Notes: a model not told the origin generated them from the letters alone. A stretch of 64,000 bases of DNA from Mycobacterium scrofulaceum (GCF_001667885.1 NZ_LZJW01000075.1:124001-188000), one strand, 5' to 3'. Positions 33,993 through 42,640 are shown, counted from the first letter of the stretch. Made by a program: numbers and translations.

Positions 33993-34421
33993 GTGAAGAC
34001 TTTCGCAGTGAGCCTTGCGCTCGCCATGGTCGCGCTGACTGTCACGCCCAGCGCCCACGCCGACATGCTGTATGCCAACTACCGGGTGGACACGAACCGG
34101 GATCCCGGCCACAGCTGGATCTGGTCGATCAATCCGTGCGCCCATCCAGCGCCGGGATGCCTGTCTGTTTACGCAACTCCGCAGCCCAACGGGCAAGCGG
34201 CGCCCTGGCGGGCAGACGCACACCTATCCGATGGCCGATACATCTTGACCGTTGATGATCCCTTTGGTGTGCGCTGCGTGGTCCAGTTCTTTCCCTCGCA
34301 TGACGTCTACTCGTGGGATGCGGTGACGCTGGCGGGTCAGGTCGACTCGACGTTCGACACCGGCTGCGGCGGCGGACCGGGGGGCACCAACAGTTGGCCG
34401 TTCTCCCTCGTGCGATGGTAG
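33993..34421 (+). CDS. Small secreted protein, unknown function
   Basis: A 142-residue exported protein with a clear signal peptide (VSLALAMVALTVTPSAHA) and mature start DMLYANYRVDTN. Four cysteines occur in the mature part (NPC, PGC, VRC, TGC). Its WIWSINPCAHPAPGC ... DGRYILTVDDPFGVRC layout recalls small mycobacterial envelope proteins and loosely the 18023 protein. GTG start with GGGAGA. It precedes an Mce-associated pair, the same arrangement as at 16-18 kb. Confidence 0.72.
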   Translation: MKTFAVSLALAMVALTVTPSAHADMLYANYRVDTNRDPGHSWIWSINPCAHPAPGCLSVYATPQPNGQAAPWRADAHLSDGRYILTVDDPFGVRCVVQFFPSHDVYSWDAVTLAGQVDSTFDTGCGGGPGGTNSWPFSLVRW

Positions 34422-34425
34422 CCGC

Positions 34426-34435
34426 GTGAGAGGTA
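34426..34435 (+). promoter_or_regulatory. GTGAGAGGTA element upstream of Mce-associated genes
   Basis: Identical to 16436-16445 and 41 bases before the ATG at 34477. It overlaps no gene. Together with the paralogy of the downstream genes it suggests a duplicated promoter region. Confidence 0.35.
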
Positions 34436-34476
34436 TAGGAGTCGGTCGGTCATGAGGGCTGCGGGCAGTAAGCACG

Positions 34477-35337
34477 ATGGCTGAGGCAAAGAAAACGCAG
34501 GACGATTCGGCCACTTCGAAAGCCGACGTGAAGGCGTTACTCGAGGAAGCCGAGGCCGAGGCAGCCGAAGCCGAAGCGCTGGCGGCCGCGGCGCGCGCCC
34601 GCGCCCGTGCCGCCCGGCTCCGGCGCGAAGCGCTGGCCCAGGCTGAGGCCGAGCCGGAGGCGCAGACCGCGGAAGAGACGCCTGACGCCATCGAGGACAC
34701 CACCGACGCCGACGAGCCGGAGACCAAGGACGACGCCACCGACACGGCCGCGATAACCGACGACGACGAGACAACGGCCGAAGAAGTCCCCGGCGAAACC
34801 GCCGAAGACACCCAATCTGGATCCAAACCGACTCGCAGGCGACGCCTGCACGTGCCTTCCTGGTCCCTGGTGTGGAAGGCGGCCGTCATTGTCCTTATCT
34901 GCGCCTTCACCGCGGCCAGCGGATACATGATGTGGAACCGCCACGAAACCGTCGAGCGCAACCAGCGCGCCGCGAACTTCATCGCGGGAGCCCGCCAGGG
35001 TGTCGTCAACCTGACCTCCATGGACTTCAATAAGGCCAAGGAGGACGTCCAGCGGGTGATCGACAGCTCGACCGGCCAGTTCCGGGACGACTTCCAGGCG
35101 CGTGCAAAAGATTTCACGACCGTCGTCGAGCAGTCCAAAGTGGTCACCCAGGGAACCGTGAATGCGGCGGCCGTGCAATCCATAAACGGGGATTTCGCGT
35201 TGGTTCTCGTCGCGGCGACATCGCACATCACCAACGCCGCGGGCGCAAAAGATGAACCACGCAATTGGCGACTCAAGGTAACCGTCAAGGACGAAGCCGG
35301 GCAATACAAGATGTCCAACGTGGAGTTCATCCCATGA
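34477..35337 (+). CDS. Mce-associated membrane protein (first of second pair)
   Basis: A 286-residue paralogue of the 16486 protein. The N-terminal 110 residues are highly acidic and alanine-rich ([20 protein letters not shown]), likely helical or coiled coil. Then come a basic stretch, one membrane helix ([19 protein letters not shown]) and an extracytoplasmic NTF2-like domain with [22 protein letters not shown]. The stop overlaps the next start by four bases. Expected role: accessory to an Mce importer; it lies 6 kb from the mce operon and is not co-transcribed with it. Confidence 0.84.
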   Translation: MAEAKKTQDDSATSKADVKALLEEAEAEAAEAEALAAAARARARAARLRREALAQAEAEPEAQTAEETPDAIEDTTDADEPETKDDATDTAAITDDDETTAEEVPGETAEDTQSGSKPTRRRRLHVPSWSLVWKAAVIVLICAFTAASGYMMWNRHETVERNQRAANFIAGARQGVVNLTSMDFNKAKEDVQRVIDSSTGQFRDDFQARAKDFTTVVEQSKVVTQGTVNAAAVQSINGDFALVLVAATSHITNAAGAKDEPRNWRLKVTVKDEAGQYKMSNVEFIP

Positions 35338-35906
35338 GCGAGGACAAGCAGAGCACCGACACCGCCGACGACTCTGCCGAACAGACCGACCGCGATAAAA
35401 GCAACGGGCCTCGCGCGCGGCGGAGAGTGAAAGCCGTTCCCGTCATCCTGATTTCACTGCTGTTGATCTCCGGTGGTGTGGCGACCTGGCTGTACTTCAA
35501 GCAATTCCGGCCCGACAAACAAACCGACACCCGCGTCGCGAGCGCCGTCGTGAGCGCGGCGTCCGACGGTACAGTCGCCTTGCTCTCCTACTCGCCCGAC
35601 ACCCTCGACAAGGACTTCGCCGCCGCGAAGTCGCACCTGTCCGGGGATTTCCTGTCGTACTACAACCAGTTCACCGACCAGATCGTTGCTCCGGCAGCCA
35701 AACAGAAGTCGCTGAAGACCAGCGCCCGGGTGATCGGGGCCGCGGTTTCGGAATTACATCCGAACTCGGCGGTCGTGCTCGTGCTGGTCGACCAGAGCAC
35801 CACCAGCAAGGACAACCCGGATCCCGCGATGGCGTCCAGCAGCGTGCTGGTGAGTTTGACGCGAGTCAACGGCCAGTGGCTGATCACCAAATTCGACCCG
35901 GTCTAA
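35334..35906 (+). CDS. Mce-associated membrane protein (second of second pair)
   Basis: A 190-residue paralogue of the 17250 protein with one membrane helix ([22 protein letters not shown]) and the same outer-domain segments: [41 protein letters not shown] and [12 protein letters not shown]. The start at ATG 35334 makes the ATGA junction; the longer frame is antisense to nothing but lacks homology. Convergent with the acyl-CoA dehydrogenase operon. Confidence 0.84.
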   Translation: MSEDKQSTDTADDSAEQTDRDKSNGPRARRRVKAVPVILISLLLISGGVATWLYFKQFRPDKQTDTRVASAVVSAASDGTVALLSYSPDTLDKDFAAAKSHLSGDFLSYYNQFTDQIVAPAAKQKSLKTSARVIGAAVSELHPNSAVVLVLVDQSTTSKDNPDPAMASSSVLVSLTRVNGQWLITKFDPV

Positions 35907-35952
35907 ACCGTCGAATATTGCTGCGGTAGGACGGAACTCGTCGCGCCAGGGG

Positions 35953-37128
35953 CTAGCCCCGCGGGAGGCCGAGCACCCGCTGGGCGATGATGTTGCGCTG
36001 AATTTCCGAGGTTCCCCCGGCGATCGTCCCGGAGAAGCTGCGGGCGTAACGCTCGAACCAACTGGCGAAATAGTGGTCCAGGTTCATGTGCGCGTACGGC
36101 CCGGTCAGCCCGGGGTGGACGAGCCCATCGGATCCCGCCGACGTCAGCGCCAGCTCCATGCCGCGCAGCTCGGCCTCGGACCCGAGCAGCTTGAGCACGG
36201 AGATCGCGGCCACGTCGTCTTCGCCGCGCGCGGCACGCGCCAGCGTCGCCGAACCCAACAACCGCAACGCCTGCTTGTCCATGATCGTGCTGGCGTATTG
36301 GTCGCGCTCGACGTCGGTGCTGGGGCGAAAGTCGTCGATCATGTTCTCGAGTCGATCCGCGAAACCCAGCCACATCATGGTCCGCTCGTGGCCCAGCGAC
36401 CCGTTGGCCACCCGCCAGCCCTGGTCGAGCTCACCGACCAAGTTTTCCGCCGGGACCCGCACGTCGGTGAAGAACACCTCGTTGAAGTCCAGGTCGTCGG
36501 CAGCACAGATCGACGGGAACGGCCGCCGCACCAGGCCCGGGGTGTCGGTGGGGATGATCAGCGCGCTGATCCCCTTGTGCTTCGGCGCATCCGGGTTGGT
36601 GCGCACGAAGGTCAACAGGACGTCGGCGTCGTGGGCGCCCGAGGTCCACACCTTCTGCCCGTTGACCACGAAGTTATCCCCATCGAGCACCGCGCGGGTG
36701 CGCAACGACGCCAGGTCGGAACCCGCGCTGGGTTCGCTCATCCCCAGCGACGCGGTGATCTCGGCCCGCAGGATGGGCACCGCCCAGCGCCGCTTCTGTT
36801 CGTCGCTGCCGAACGACAACAACGACGCCGCAACGATGTTCACGCCCTGCGGGTTGAAGCTGTGGTAGATCCGGCGGCGGCTGAGTTCCTCCAGGTAGAC
36901 GAACTGCTGGATGACCGTCGCGTTGCGTCCACCGAATTCCGGCGGCTGACTGGGCAACAGCCACCCGTTGTCGAACAGCAACCGCTGCCACCGGCGCGCC
37001 CACTGCGGCATGTGCGAAACCGACCGCGGCCGCTCGAGCGTTTCGCTTGCGGGAGGCAGCTTGTCGTCGAGGAAGGCGGAGAACTCGGCGCGGAACTCCT
37101 CGACGTCGGAATCAAAAGTCAGCTGCAC
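35953..37128 (-). CDS. Acyl-CoA dehydrogenase, catalytic-type subunit of a heteromeric pair
   Basis: A 391-residue acyl-CoA dehydrogenase. FAD-site residues are seen in TASLGMSEPSAGSDLASLRTRA and VWTSGAHDADVLLTFVRT. The helix LGHERTMMWLGFADRL holds a glutamate at the IVD/ChsE-type catalytic position, and the C-terminus is GGTSEIQRNIIAQRVLGLPRG. The next gene upstream encodes a second, shorter dehydrogenase and overlaps it by 17 bases, the layout of alpha2-beta2 steroid-type dehydrogenases (FadE26-27, FadE28-29). It likely desaturates a bulky CoA ester. Confidence 0.9.
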   Translation of the reverse strand: MQLTFDSDVEEFRAEFSAFLDDKLPPASETLERPRSVSHMPQWARRWQRLLFDNGWLLPSQPPEFGGRNATVIQQFVYLEELSRRRIYHSFNPQGVNIVAASLLSFGSDEQKRRWAVPILRAEITASLGMSEPSAGSDLASLRTRAVLDGDNFVVNGQKVWTSGAHDADVLLTFVRTNPDAPKHKGISALIIPTDTPGLVRRPFPSICAADDLDFNEVFFTDVRVPAENLVGELDQGWRVANGSLGHERTMMWLGFADRLENMIDDFRPSTDVERDQYASTIMDKQALRLLGSATLARAARGEDDVAAISVLKLLGSEAELRGMELALTSAGSDGLVHPGLTGPYAHMNLDHYFASWFERYARSFSGTIAGGTSEIQRNIIAQRVLGLPRG

Positions 37129-38110
37129 GGTATTCCTCCGCGATCCGCGCCCGGTGCTCGGCGGCGCCGCCCAGCATCAGCTCACCGGCCTTGGCCCGTT
37201 TCAGCGCGAACTGCAGATCGTTCTCCCACGTGAATCCCATTGCGCCGTGAAGCTGCAGGCCGTGCCGGAACACCAGCGACTGGCACTCCCCCGCCGACGC
37301 CTTGGCCATCGCCGCCGCCAGCCGGCGGCGGGGATCGTCGGCCGCGATCGTCAGCGCCGCGAAGTACGCCAGCGCCCGGGCGCGTTCCACCGCGACGTGC
37401 ATATCGGCGGCCTTGTGCTGGACGGCCTGGAACGACCCGATCGGCACCCCGAATTGCCGGCGGCCGCCGACATGTTCGAGCACCAGGTCGAGGATGCGCT
37501 GGCAGGCGCCGACCATGGTGATCGCCATGCCCGTCAGGGCGATGTGATGCGCGCGCTCGGAGTCGACGGTGAGCCGGGCGGTGTCGGGCACGCGGACCTC
37601 GTTGAACGACAAGTCGGCGACGTGCAGGACGGGATCGAAGACCGCGGCGCGCCGCGCCGACACCTGATTGGCCCAGATGATGAAGACCCCGGCGTCGGTG
37701 ACCACCGCCAGGCGGTCGACGCGGTCGCCGTCGAGGACATGGCGGGCCGTACCGTCCAACACCCAGCCCTCGGGGTCGCGGTGCGCCACCACCCCGGTGT
37801 GCACGGCAGTGCCCGACTCGTGGGGGTCGAACTGTTCGGCCGCCAGCGGTGCGTACTGGCTCATCGTGGCCAGGAACGGGGTGGGGTCGGTCGCCCGCCC
37901 CATTTCTTCGAGCACGATGGCCAGCTCGACGGCGCTCTCAGGATCGCTCAGCTCGGTCCAGCCCTGGTCCACGTATGACTTCCATAGCGGGGTGGGGTCG
38001 ACGCCGTCCTCGGCCACGCTGCGCACCAGCGAGGGCGGGCATTGCTTGGCGACGGCGTCGCGAACGGTCTTCTGCCACAGCCGCTGATCGGCATCGAACT
38101 CCAACAGCAT
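37112..38110 (-). CDS. Acyl-CoA dehydrogenase, partner subunit
   Basis: A 332-residue acyl-CoA dehydrogenase-fold protein that lacks clear FAD-loop and catalytic-glutamate motifs, as expected for the non-catalytic partner in a heterotetramer. The C-terminal half keeps FGVPIGSFQAVQHKAADMHVAVERARAL and QLHGAMGFTWENDLQFALKRAKAGELMLG. It is translated first; the 17-base overlap with the downstream subunit implies equal expression. It starts after CAGGAGG, 29 bases from the palindrome at 38139-38157. Confidence 0.88.
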   Translation of the reverse strand: MLLEFDADQRLWQKTVRDAVAKQCPPSLVRSVAEDGVDPTPLWKSYVDQGWTELSDPESAVELAIVLEEMGRATDPTPFLATMSQYAPLAAEQFDPHESGTAVHTGVVAHRDPEGWVLDGTARHVLDGDRVDRLAVVTDAGVFIIWANQVSARRAAVFDPVLHVADLSFNEVRVPDTARLTVDSERAHHIALTGMAITMVGACQRILDLVLEHVGGRRQFGVPIGSFQAVQHKAADMHVAVERARALAYFAALTIAADDPRRRLAAAMAKASAGECQSLVFRHGLQLHGAMGFTWENDLQFALKRAKAGELMLGGAAEHRARIAEEYRAADF

Positions 38111-38458
38111 GAAGGCCGCCTCCTGTCACCACCGTCTCGCGAGAATATCATTCTCGCACGCGGAAGTAATAATCTCGGAAACGGGTTATGGCCTGACCGC
38201 AGCGACGAGGGCGAGCGGGTACGCCGGCCCCGGTCGCGGGCGGGCTGCTCCCAGCGGTGACATCACGTCCCGGATCTCGCTGCTTGCTCCGGTCATCGCC
38301 TCTTCCCGTTGATTGCGTGCGGCACAACAGATTCCGGCGACAGCGCAGCCACGGGGAAGCTCGGCGAGACGAAAGTGATCCCCGACTGTGGACCGTGCGA
38401 AAGGGCGGCGATGCAAGACTGCGCTCAGGCGATGCTCCCACCACGAAGGAGAAGACCA
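38111..38458. other. Divergent intergenic region with palindrome
   Basis: This 348-base gap separates the dehydrogenase pair from the CMD gene. Near its left edge is a perfect GCGAGAAT-N3-ATTCTCGC palindrome. The remainder, including AT-richer sequence around 38156-38190, holds no ORF with homology or good codon use. Confidence 0.6.
38139..38157. promoter_or_regulatory. Palindrome GCGAGAAT-N3-ATTCTCGC, putative operator
   Basis: A perfect 8-bp inverted repeat around ATC, containing the exact GAGAAT-N3-ATTCTC core shared with 8811 and 62653. It lies 29 bases upstream of the dehydrogenase operon start and 302 bases upstream of the divergent CMD gene. Confidence 0.72.
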
Positions 38459-38839
38459 TTGGATCGCGAAACCTACCAACGCGGGCTGCACGTCCGCTCC
38501 GAGGTGCTCGGCGAGGAATACGTCACCCGCGCGCTGGCCGACGCGGACGACTTCACCAAGCCGCTGCAGGATCTCGTCACCGAATACTGCTGGGGAGCGG
38601 TGTGGGGGCGCGAGGAGCTGCCGCGCAAGACCCGCAGCATGCTCAACCTGGCGATGATCTCGGTGCTGAATCGACCGAACGAATTGCGCACCCACGTCAA
38701 GGCGGCGCTGACCAACGGCGTCACCCGCGACGAGATTCGCGAGATCTTCCTGCAGGTCGCGATCTACGGGGGCGTGCCGGCCGCGGTGGACAGCTTCCGC
38801 ATCGCGCGCGAGGCATTCGCCGATCTCGAGCGGGAGTAG
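38459..38839 (+). CDS. Carboxymuconolactone decarboxylase (CMD) family protein
   Basis: A 126-residue PcaC-type CMD protein. Family segments are PLQDLVTEYCWGAVWGRE, RKTRSMLNLAMISVLNR and HVKAALTNGVTRDEIREIFLQVAIYGGVPAAVDSFR. It starts at TTG 38459 behind AAGGAGAAG; the longer frame upstream is not conserved in character. PcaC decarboxylates gamma-carboxymuconolactone in aromatic ring cleavage; many relatives have other or unknown roles, so a ring-degradation function is only suggested. Probably co-transcribed with the dehydrogenase at 38849. Confidence 0.87.
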   Translation: MDRETYQRGLHVRSEVLGEEYVTRALADADDFTKPLQDLVTEYCWGAVWGREELPRKTRSMLNLAMISVLNRPNELRTHVKAALTNGVTRDEIREIFLQVAIYGGVPAAVDSFRIAREAFADLERE

Positions 38840-38848
38840 GGCTTCGTC

Positions 38849-39733
38849 ATGGAGGTCGGATTCATCGGACTGGGAAACATGGGTTTTCCCATGGCGCTCC
38901 GCCTGATTCAACACGGCCACGACGTCGTCGCCTTCGACACGCGCGGCGCGGCGCTCGGCCGCATCGTCGCCTCGGGTGCGCGCGCCGCGGCGTCGCCGAA
39001 AGAGGTCGCCGACCGCGCCGAGACCGTGATGGCCAGCCTCCCGACGCCGATCGCCTCGCTCGAGGTGGCAACGGGCTTGACCGAGGGGGCGCGCATCAAG
39101 CGCTATGTCGACTTGTCCACGGTGGGCGCCCGCACGGCGACGCAGATCCATCGGCGACTCGCCGAACGGGGCATCACCGCACTCGACAGCCCGGTCAGCG
39201 GCGGCGTCAACGGGGCCGAGCGGGGCGCGCTCGCGGTCATGGTGTCCGGCCCACACCGTGAATTCGAGGCCGTCCGGCCCGCGCTCGAGGCGATCGGCCG
39301 GCCTTTCTACGTCGGAGCCAAACCCGGCTCGGCACAGACGATGAAGCTCGCCAACAACATTCTGGCGGCCAACGTCTTGGCCGCGACCGCGGAGGTCGTC
39401 GTGATGGGCGTCAAGGCCGGCCTCGACCCCGCCGTGATGATCGAGGTGCTCAACGCCGGCTCCGGCGCGACGAGCGCCAGCCGGGACAAATTCCCCCGCG
39501 CGATCCTCCCGCGGACGTTCGATTACGGGTTCGCCACGGGCCTGATGGTCAAAGACGTTCGGCTGTACCTCGACGAGGCGCAAGAACTTGGCGTGCCGAC
39601 GGAGGTCGCCGCCACGATCGGCCGGCTGTGGGAGACCGCCGCGGAGGACCAGGGACCCGATTCGGACTTCACGACGGTGATCAAACCGCTGGAGAAGGCG
39701 GCCGGGGTGACCGTCGGCCCGTCCTTCGCCTAG
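38849..39733 (+). CDS. 3-hydroxyisobutyrate dehydrogenase-family oxidoreductase
   Basis: A 294-residue beta-hydroxyacid dehydrogenase. The N-terminal Rossmann motif is GFIGLGNMG, the substrate loop is DSPVSGGVNGAERGALAVMVSG, and the catalytic lysine is in GSAQTMKLANNI. It reversibly oxidises a 3-hydroxy acid, or reduces a semialdehyde, with NAD(P). Two more members lie in tandem at 51460-53072. Two hairpins follow its stop codon immediately. Confidence 0.9.
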   Translation: MEVGFIGLGNMGFPMALRLIQHGHDVVAFDTRGAALGRIVASGARAAASPKEVADRAETVMASLPTPIASLEVATGLTEGARIKRYVDLSTVGARTATQIHRRLAERGITALDSPVSGGVNGAERGALAVMVSGPHREFEAVRPALEAIGRPFYVGAKPGSAQTMKLANNILAANVLAATAEVVVMGVKAGLDPAVMIEVLNAGSGATSASRDKFPRAILPRTFDYGFATGLMVKDVRLYLDEAQELGVPTEVAATIGRLWETAAEDQGPDSDFTTVIKPLEKAAGVTVGPSFA

Positions 39734-39778
39734 CCGCGAGATTCCTCGTCGGCTAGGGGCGGATGGCCCTTATCCGCC
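39731..39778 (+). terminator. Two consecutive hairpins after the dehydrogenase gene
   Basis: The first stem begins in the stop codon: TAGCCG-CGAG, loop ATTC, CTCG-T-CGGCTA (one bulge). The second is GGCGGAT, loop of seven, ATCCGCC, a perfect 7-bp stem. No T-tract follows, which is common for mycobacterial terminators. Confidence 0.5.
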
Positions 39779-39783
39779 GGACG

Positions 39784-39798
39784 GAGAATGGTATTATC
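39784..39798. promoter_or_regulatory. GAGAAT-N3-ATTATC operator-like site (one mismatch)
   Basis: It matches the shared GAGAAT-N3-ATTCTC palindrome at 11 of 12 positions, with extended symmetry CGGAGAAT/ATTATCCG. It lies in the AT-rich gap before the amidohydrolase operon, 175 bases upstream of the start at 39974. The intervening AT-rich sequence (39795-39935) could hold the promoter. Confidence 0.5.
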
Positions 39799-39973
39799 CG
39801 CATTTAAGAACCTTACTTGCACGAAGCGCCCGAAACCGCCCTTTACCTGCGACGATGATTAAACGAAACGCTTACCGGAAACCCATTGATCGGCCATCGA
39901 GAGAAATGTTAGATTGTCTATCATATGACCCGCCTGGGCTCACTTTCACTGCCCGAGCCGGAGGACGGCTTTC

Positions 39974-41065
39974 GTGATCGAACACGCTGACGGAACCCGC
40001 ACGCCGCTGATCGACGCGAGCGTGCACATCTTCTTCCCGTCCAACAAGGCGCTGCGCGGCGTGCTGCGCGAGCCGTTCAAGAGCCGCGGTTTCCCCGACT
40101 ATGAGATGGACTGGTACGGCGCCCCTGGCGGTGAGTACGCACCCAACACGGAGGGACCGGACCGGCAGTACCCCGGCTCCGATCCGGAATTTGTTGCCCA
40201 CGAACTGTTTACGAAGCGCGGGGTCGACGTCGCGGTCCTGCATCCGATGGGACGCGGCATCATGCCCGACCGGCACCTGGGCAGCGCGCTGCACGCCGCG
40301 CACAACGAGATGATGGTGTCGGACTGGTTGGAGTCGGGCGAGTTCGGCGAGCGGTTCCGCGGCACCATCCGGGTGAATCCCGACGACATCCCCGGCGCCC
40401 TGCGCGAGATCGAGAAGTGGCGTGCGCATCCTCGCGTCGTTCAGATCGGGGTGCCACTGCAATCCCGCGAGCTCTACGGCAAGCCGCAATTCTGGCCGCT
40501 CTGGGAGGCCGCGATCGACGCGGGCCTGCCGGTTGCCGCGCACATCGAGGTGGGCAACGGCATCATGTTCCCGCCCACGCCGTCCGGCAACACCCGCACC
40601 TACGAGCAATACGTCAGCTTCATGGCGCTGAATTACATCTACCACCAGATGAACATGATCGCCGAGGGCGTGTTCGAACGCTTCGACGGCCTGAAGTTCG
40701 TCTGGGCCGACGGTGCCGCCGACTTCCTGACACCGTTCATCTGGCGGATGGACACGTTCGGCCGGCCGCACCTGGAGCAGACGCCGTGGGCGCCGCGCAT
40801 ACCCAGCGACTACCTGCCGGGGCACGTCTACTTCGTCCAGGGCAGCCTCGATGGGCCCGGTGACGTCGATTTCGCCGGCGAATGGTTCGGCTTCACCGGC
40901 AAGGACGACATGGTGATGTTCGGCTCCAGTTACCCGCATTGGCAGTTCGGTGACGCCACGAAGCTGCCCAGGGCGCTCTCGAGCGAGCAGCGCGAAAAGG
41001 TGTGCTGGCGCAACGCGGCGCGGCTCTACGGCATAGACATCCCCGCCGAAGTGGGCGCACAGTAG
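39974..41065 (+). CDS. Amidohydrolase-2 family protein with altered metal site
   Basis: A 363-residue TIM-barrel amidohydrolase-related protein. The N-terminus has TPLIDASVHIFFPSNK. The segment that normally reads G-S-D-x-P-H reads FGSSYPHWQFGD here, so the conserved metal or catalytic aspartate is a serine (AGT codon). The remaining barrel is intact (FDGLKFVWADGAADFLTPFIWRMD). It is followed by a second member with a normal aspartate, so the two may form a complex in which this one is inactive or altered. GTG start with GGAGGA. Confidence 0.86.
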   Translation: MIEHADGTRTPLIDASVHIFFPSNKALRGVLREPFKSRGFPDYEMDWYGAPGGEYAPNTEGPDRQYPGSDPEFVAHELFTKRGVDVAVLHPMGRGIMPDRHLGSALHAAHNEMMVSDWLESGEFGERFRGTIRVNPDDIPGALREIEKWRAHPRVVQIGVPLQSRELYGKPQFWPLWEAAIDAGLPVAAHIEVGNGIMFPPTPSGNTRTYEQYVSFMALNYIYHQMNMIAEGVFERFDGLKFVWADGAADFLTPFIWRMDTFGRPHLEQTPWAPRIPSDYLPGHVYFVQGSLDGPGDVDFAGEWFGFTGKDDMVMFGSSYPHWQFGDATKLPRALSSEQREKVCWRNAARLYGIDIPAEVGAQ

Positions 41066-41094
41066 AAGCAGGACGCGAGACCGAGGAGTTCCAC

Positions 41095-42240
41095 ATGACG
41101 TTGACCCATTCGCAGGAGCGGGTTCCCGCTGCCGAGCGCATAGCCGTCCGCTGCGTCGACTCGGATGTCCACCCCGCGCCCAAACGCGGCGAGCTGCTGC
41201 CCTACATCCCGGAGCCCTGGCGCAGCAAGTACTTTCTCAACCGCAACGTGGGTGAGTTGATCTACTACGACGCGCCGGATTACGCGCATTCCTACGCGAT
41301 GCGCGTGGACTCCTTCCCGGCCAACGGCGAATTCCCTTGCAGTGACCCAGATCTGGCGTTCCGCCAGCTCATCATGGAGGCGGGATCCGACATCGCGATC
41401 CTGGAACCCGCCGCCTACCCGGCCCGGCTGCCCGAGGCGCAGCACGCGATGTCGTACGCGCTGAACGACTGGCAGGCCAATCACTGGCTGGACAGCCACA
41501 ACAACTGGCACGAACGGTGGCGCGGATCGATCTGCCTCGCCATCGAGGAGCCCGAAGCGTCCGTGCGCGAGATCGAGCGGTGGGCCGGGCATCCGTTCAT
41601 GGCGCAGATACTGATCAAGGCCGAGCCGAAGCCGTCCTGGGGCCATCCCAAATACGACCCGATCTGGGCCGCTGCGACCAAGCACGACATCACCGTGAGT
41701 TGCCACCTGTCGCGCAGCCAGTACGACGAGCTACCGATCCCGCCGGTGGGCTTCCCCAGCTACAACCACGACTTCATGGTGACGTACTCGCTGCTGGCCG
41801 CGAATCAGGTGATGAGCCTGATCTTCGACGGCGTCTTCGACCGGTTCCCGACGCTGCGGATCGTCTTCGTCGAGCACGCGTTCAGCTGGATCCTGCCGCT
41901 GATGTGGCGCATGGATGCGATCTACGAAGCGCGCAAGTCGTGGGTGGATATCAAGCGCAAGCCGTCGGAGTACGTCAAGGACCACATCAAGTTCACCACC
42001 CAGCCGCTGGACTACCCCGAAGACAAGACGGAGTTGACCCGCGCGCTGGAATGGATGGAGTGCGAGAAGATCTTGCTCTTCTCCTCGGACTACCCGCACT
42101 GGACGTTCGACGACCCCCGCTGGTTGGTCAAGCACCTTCCGAAGGCGGCACGCGATGCGGTGATGTACAAGAACGGCATTGCGACCTACCACCTGCCCGA
42201 GACCGTCCCGGTCCTCGAGGGTCAGACCCGGGTGCTCTGA
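41095..42240 (+). CDS. Amidohydrolase-2 family metal-dependent hydrolase/decarboxylase
   Basis: A 381-residue member of the same family as its upstream neighbour. The N-terminal motif is RCVDSDVHPAPKRGELLPYIP and the C-terminal motif FSSDYPHWTFDDPRW keeps the aspartate lost in the 39974 protein. Internal segments FPTLRIVFVEHAFSWILPLMWRMD match that protein. The start at ATG 41095 follows GAGGAG. Role inferred: hydrolysis or decarboxylation of a catabolic intermediate. Confidence 0.88.
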   Translation: MTLTHSQERVPAAERIAVRCVDSDVHPAPKRGELLPYIPEPWRSKYFLNRNVGELIYYDAPDYAHSYAMRVDSFPANGEFPCSDPDLAFRQLIMEAGSDIAILEPAAYPARLPEAQHAMSYALNDWQANHWLDSHNNWHERWRGSICLAIEEPEASVREIERWAGHPFMAQILIKAEPKPSWGHPKYDPIWAAATKHDITVSCHLSRSQYDELPIPPVGFPSYNHDFMVTYSLLAANQVMSLIFDGVFDRFPTLRIVFVEHAFSWILPLMWRMDAIYEARKSWVDIKRKPSEYVKDHIKFTTQPLDYPEDKTELTRALEWMECEKILLFSSDYPHWTFDDPRWLVKHLPKAARDAVMYKNGIATYHLPETVPVLEGQTRVL

Positions 42241-42241
42241 G

Positions 42242-42640
42242 TTGACCGAAGAAATCAAACGGCCCGAGCCCCGTCTCGCCCAGGGCCGCGAGCATGTCGT
42301 TGCCACCGTGGACGAGATTCCGCCGGGCAAACACAAGCTGGTCCCCATCGGGCGGCACGGCGTCGGGGTCTACAACGTCAACGGCAGCTTCTATGCGATC
42401 GCGAACTACTGTCCGCATCAAGGCGGCCCCTTGTGCTCGGGCCGCGCGCGGGGGCGCACGATCGTCGACGAAACCGCGCCGGGCGACTCGGTGATGGTGC
42501 GCGACCTGGAGTACATCTACTGCCCCTGGCACCAATGGGGTTTCGAGCTGGCCACCGGTACGACAGCGGTCAAACCGGAGTGGAGTATTCGCACCTACCC
42601 GGTGCGCGTCGTCGGCAACGACGTTCTGGTGCAGGCCTAA
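42242..42640 (+). CDS. Rieske [2Fe-2S] ferredoxin-type protein
   Basis: A 132-residue Rieske protein. The cluster ligands are in NYCPHQGGPLC (Cys-x-His) and YCPWHQWGFEL (Cys-x2-His). About 40 residues separate the two boxes, longer than the usual 15-17, owing to an inserted RARGRTIVDETAPGDSVMV loop; some Rieske families share such an insertion. It begins at TTG right after the amidohydrolase stop. It may carry electrons to an oxygenase or be a small oxygenase component; no partner is adjacent. Confidence 0.86.
   Translation: MTEEIKRPEPRLAQGREHVVATVDEIPPGKHKLVPIGRHGVGVYNVNGSFYAIANYCPHQGGPLCSGRARGRTIVDETAPGDSVMVRDLEYIYCPWHQWGFELATGTTAVKPEWSIRTYPVRVVGNDVLVQA

Noticed and set aside
35949..35960. 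The palindrome GGGGCTAGCCCC at the 3' end of an acyl-CoA dehydrogenase gene
   Set aside because: It overlaps the last codons and the stop, is short, and such GC palindromes arise easily in this DNA; there is no loop for a terminator.
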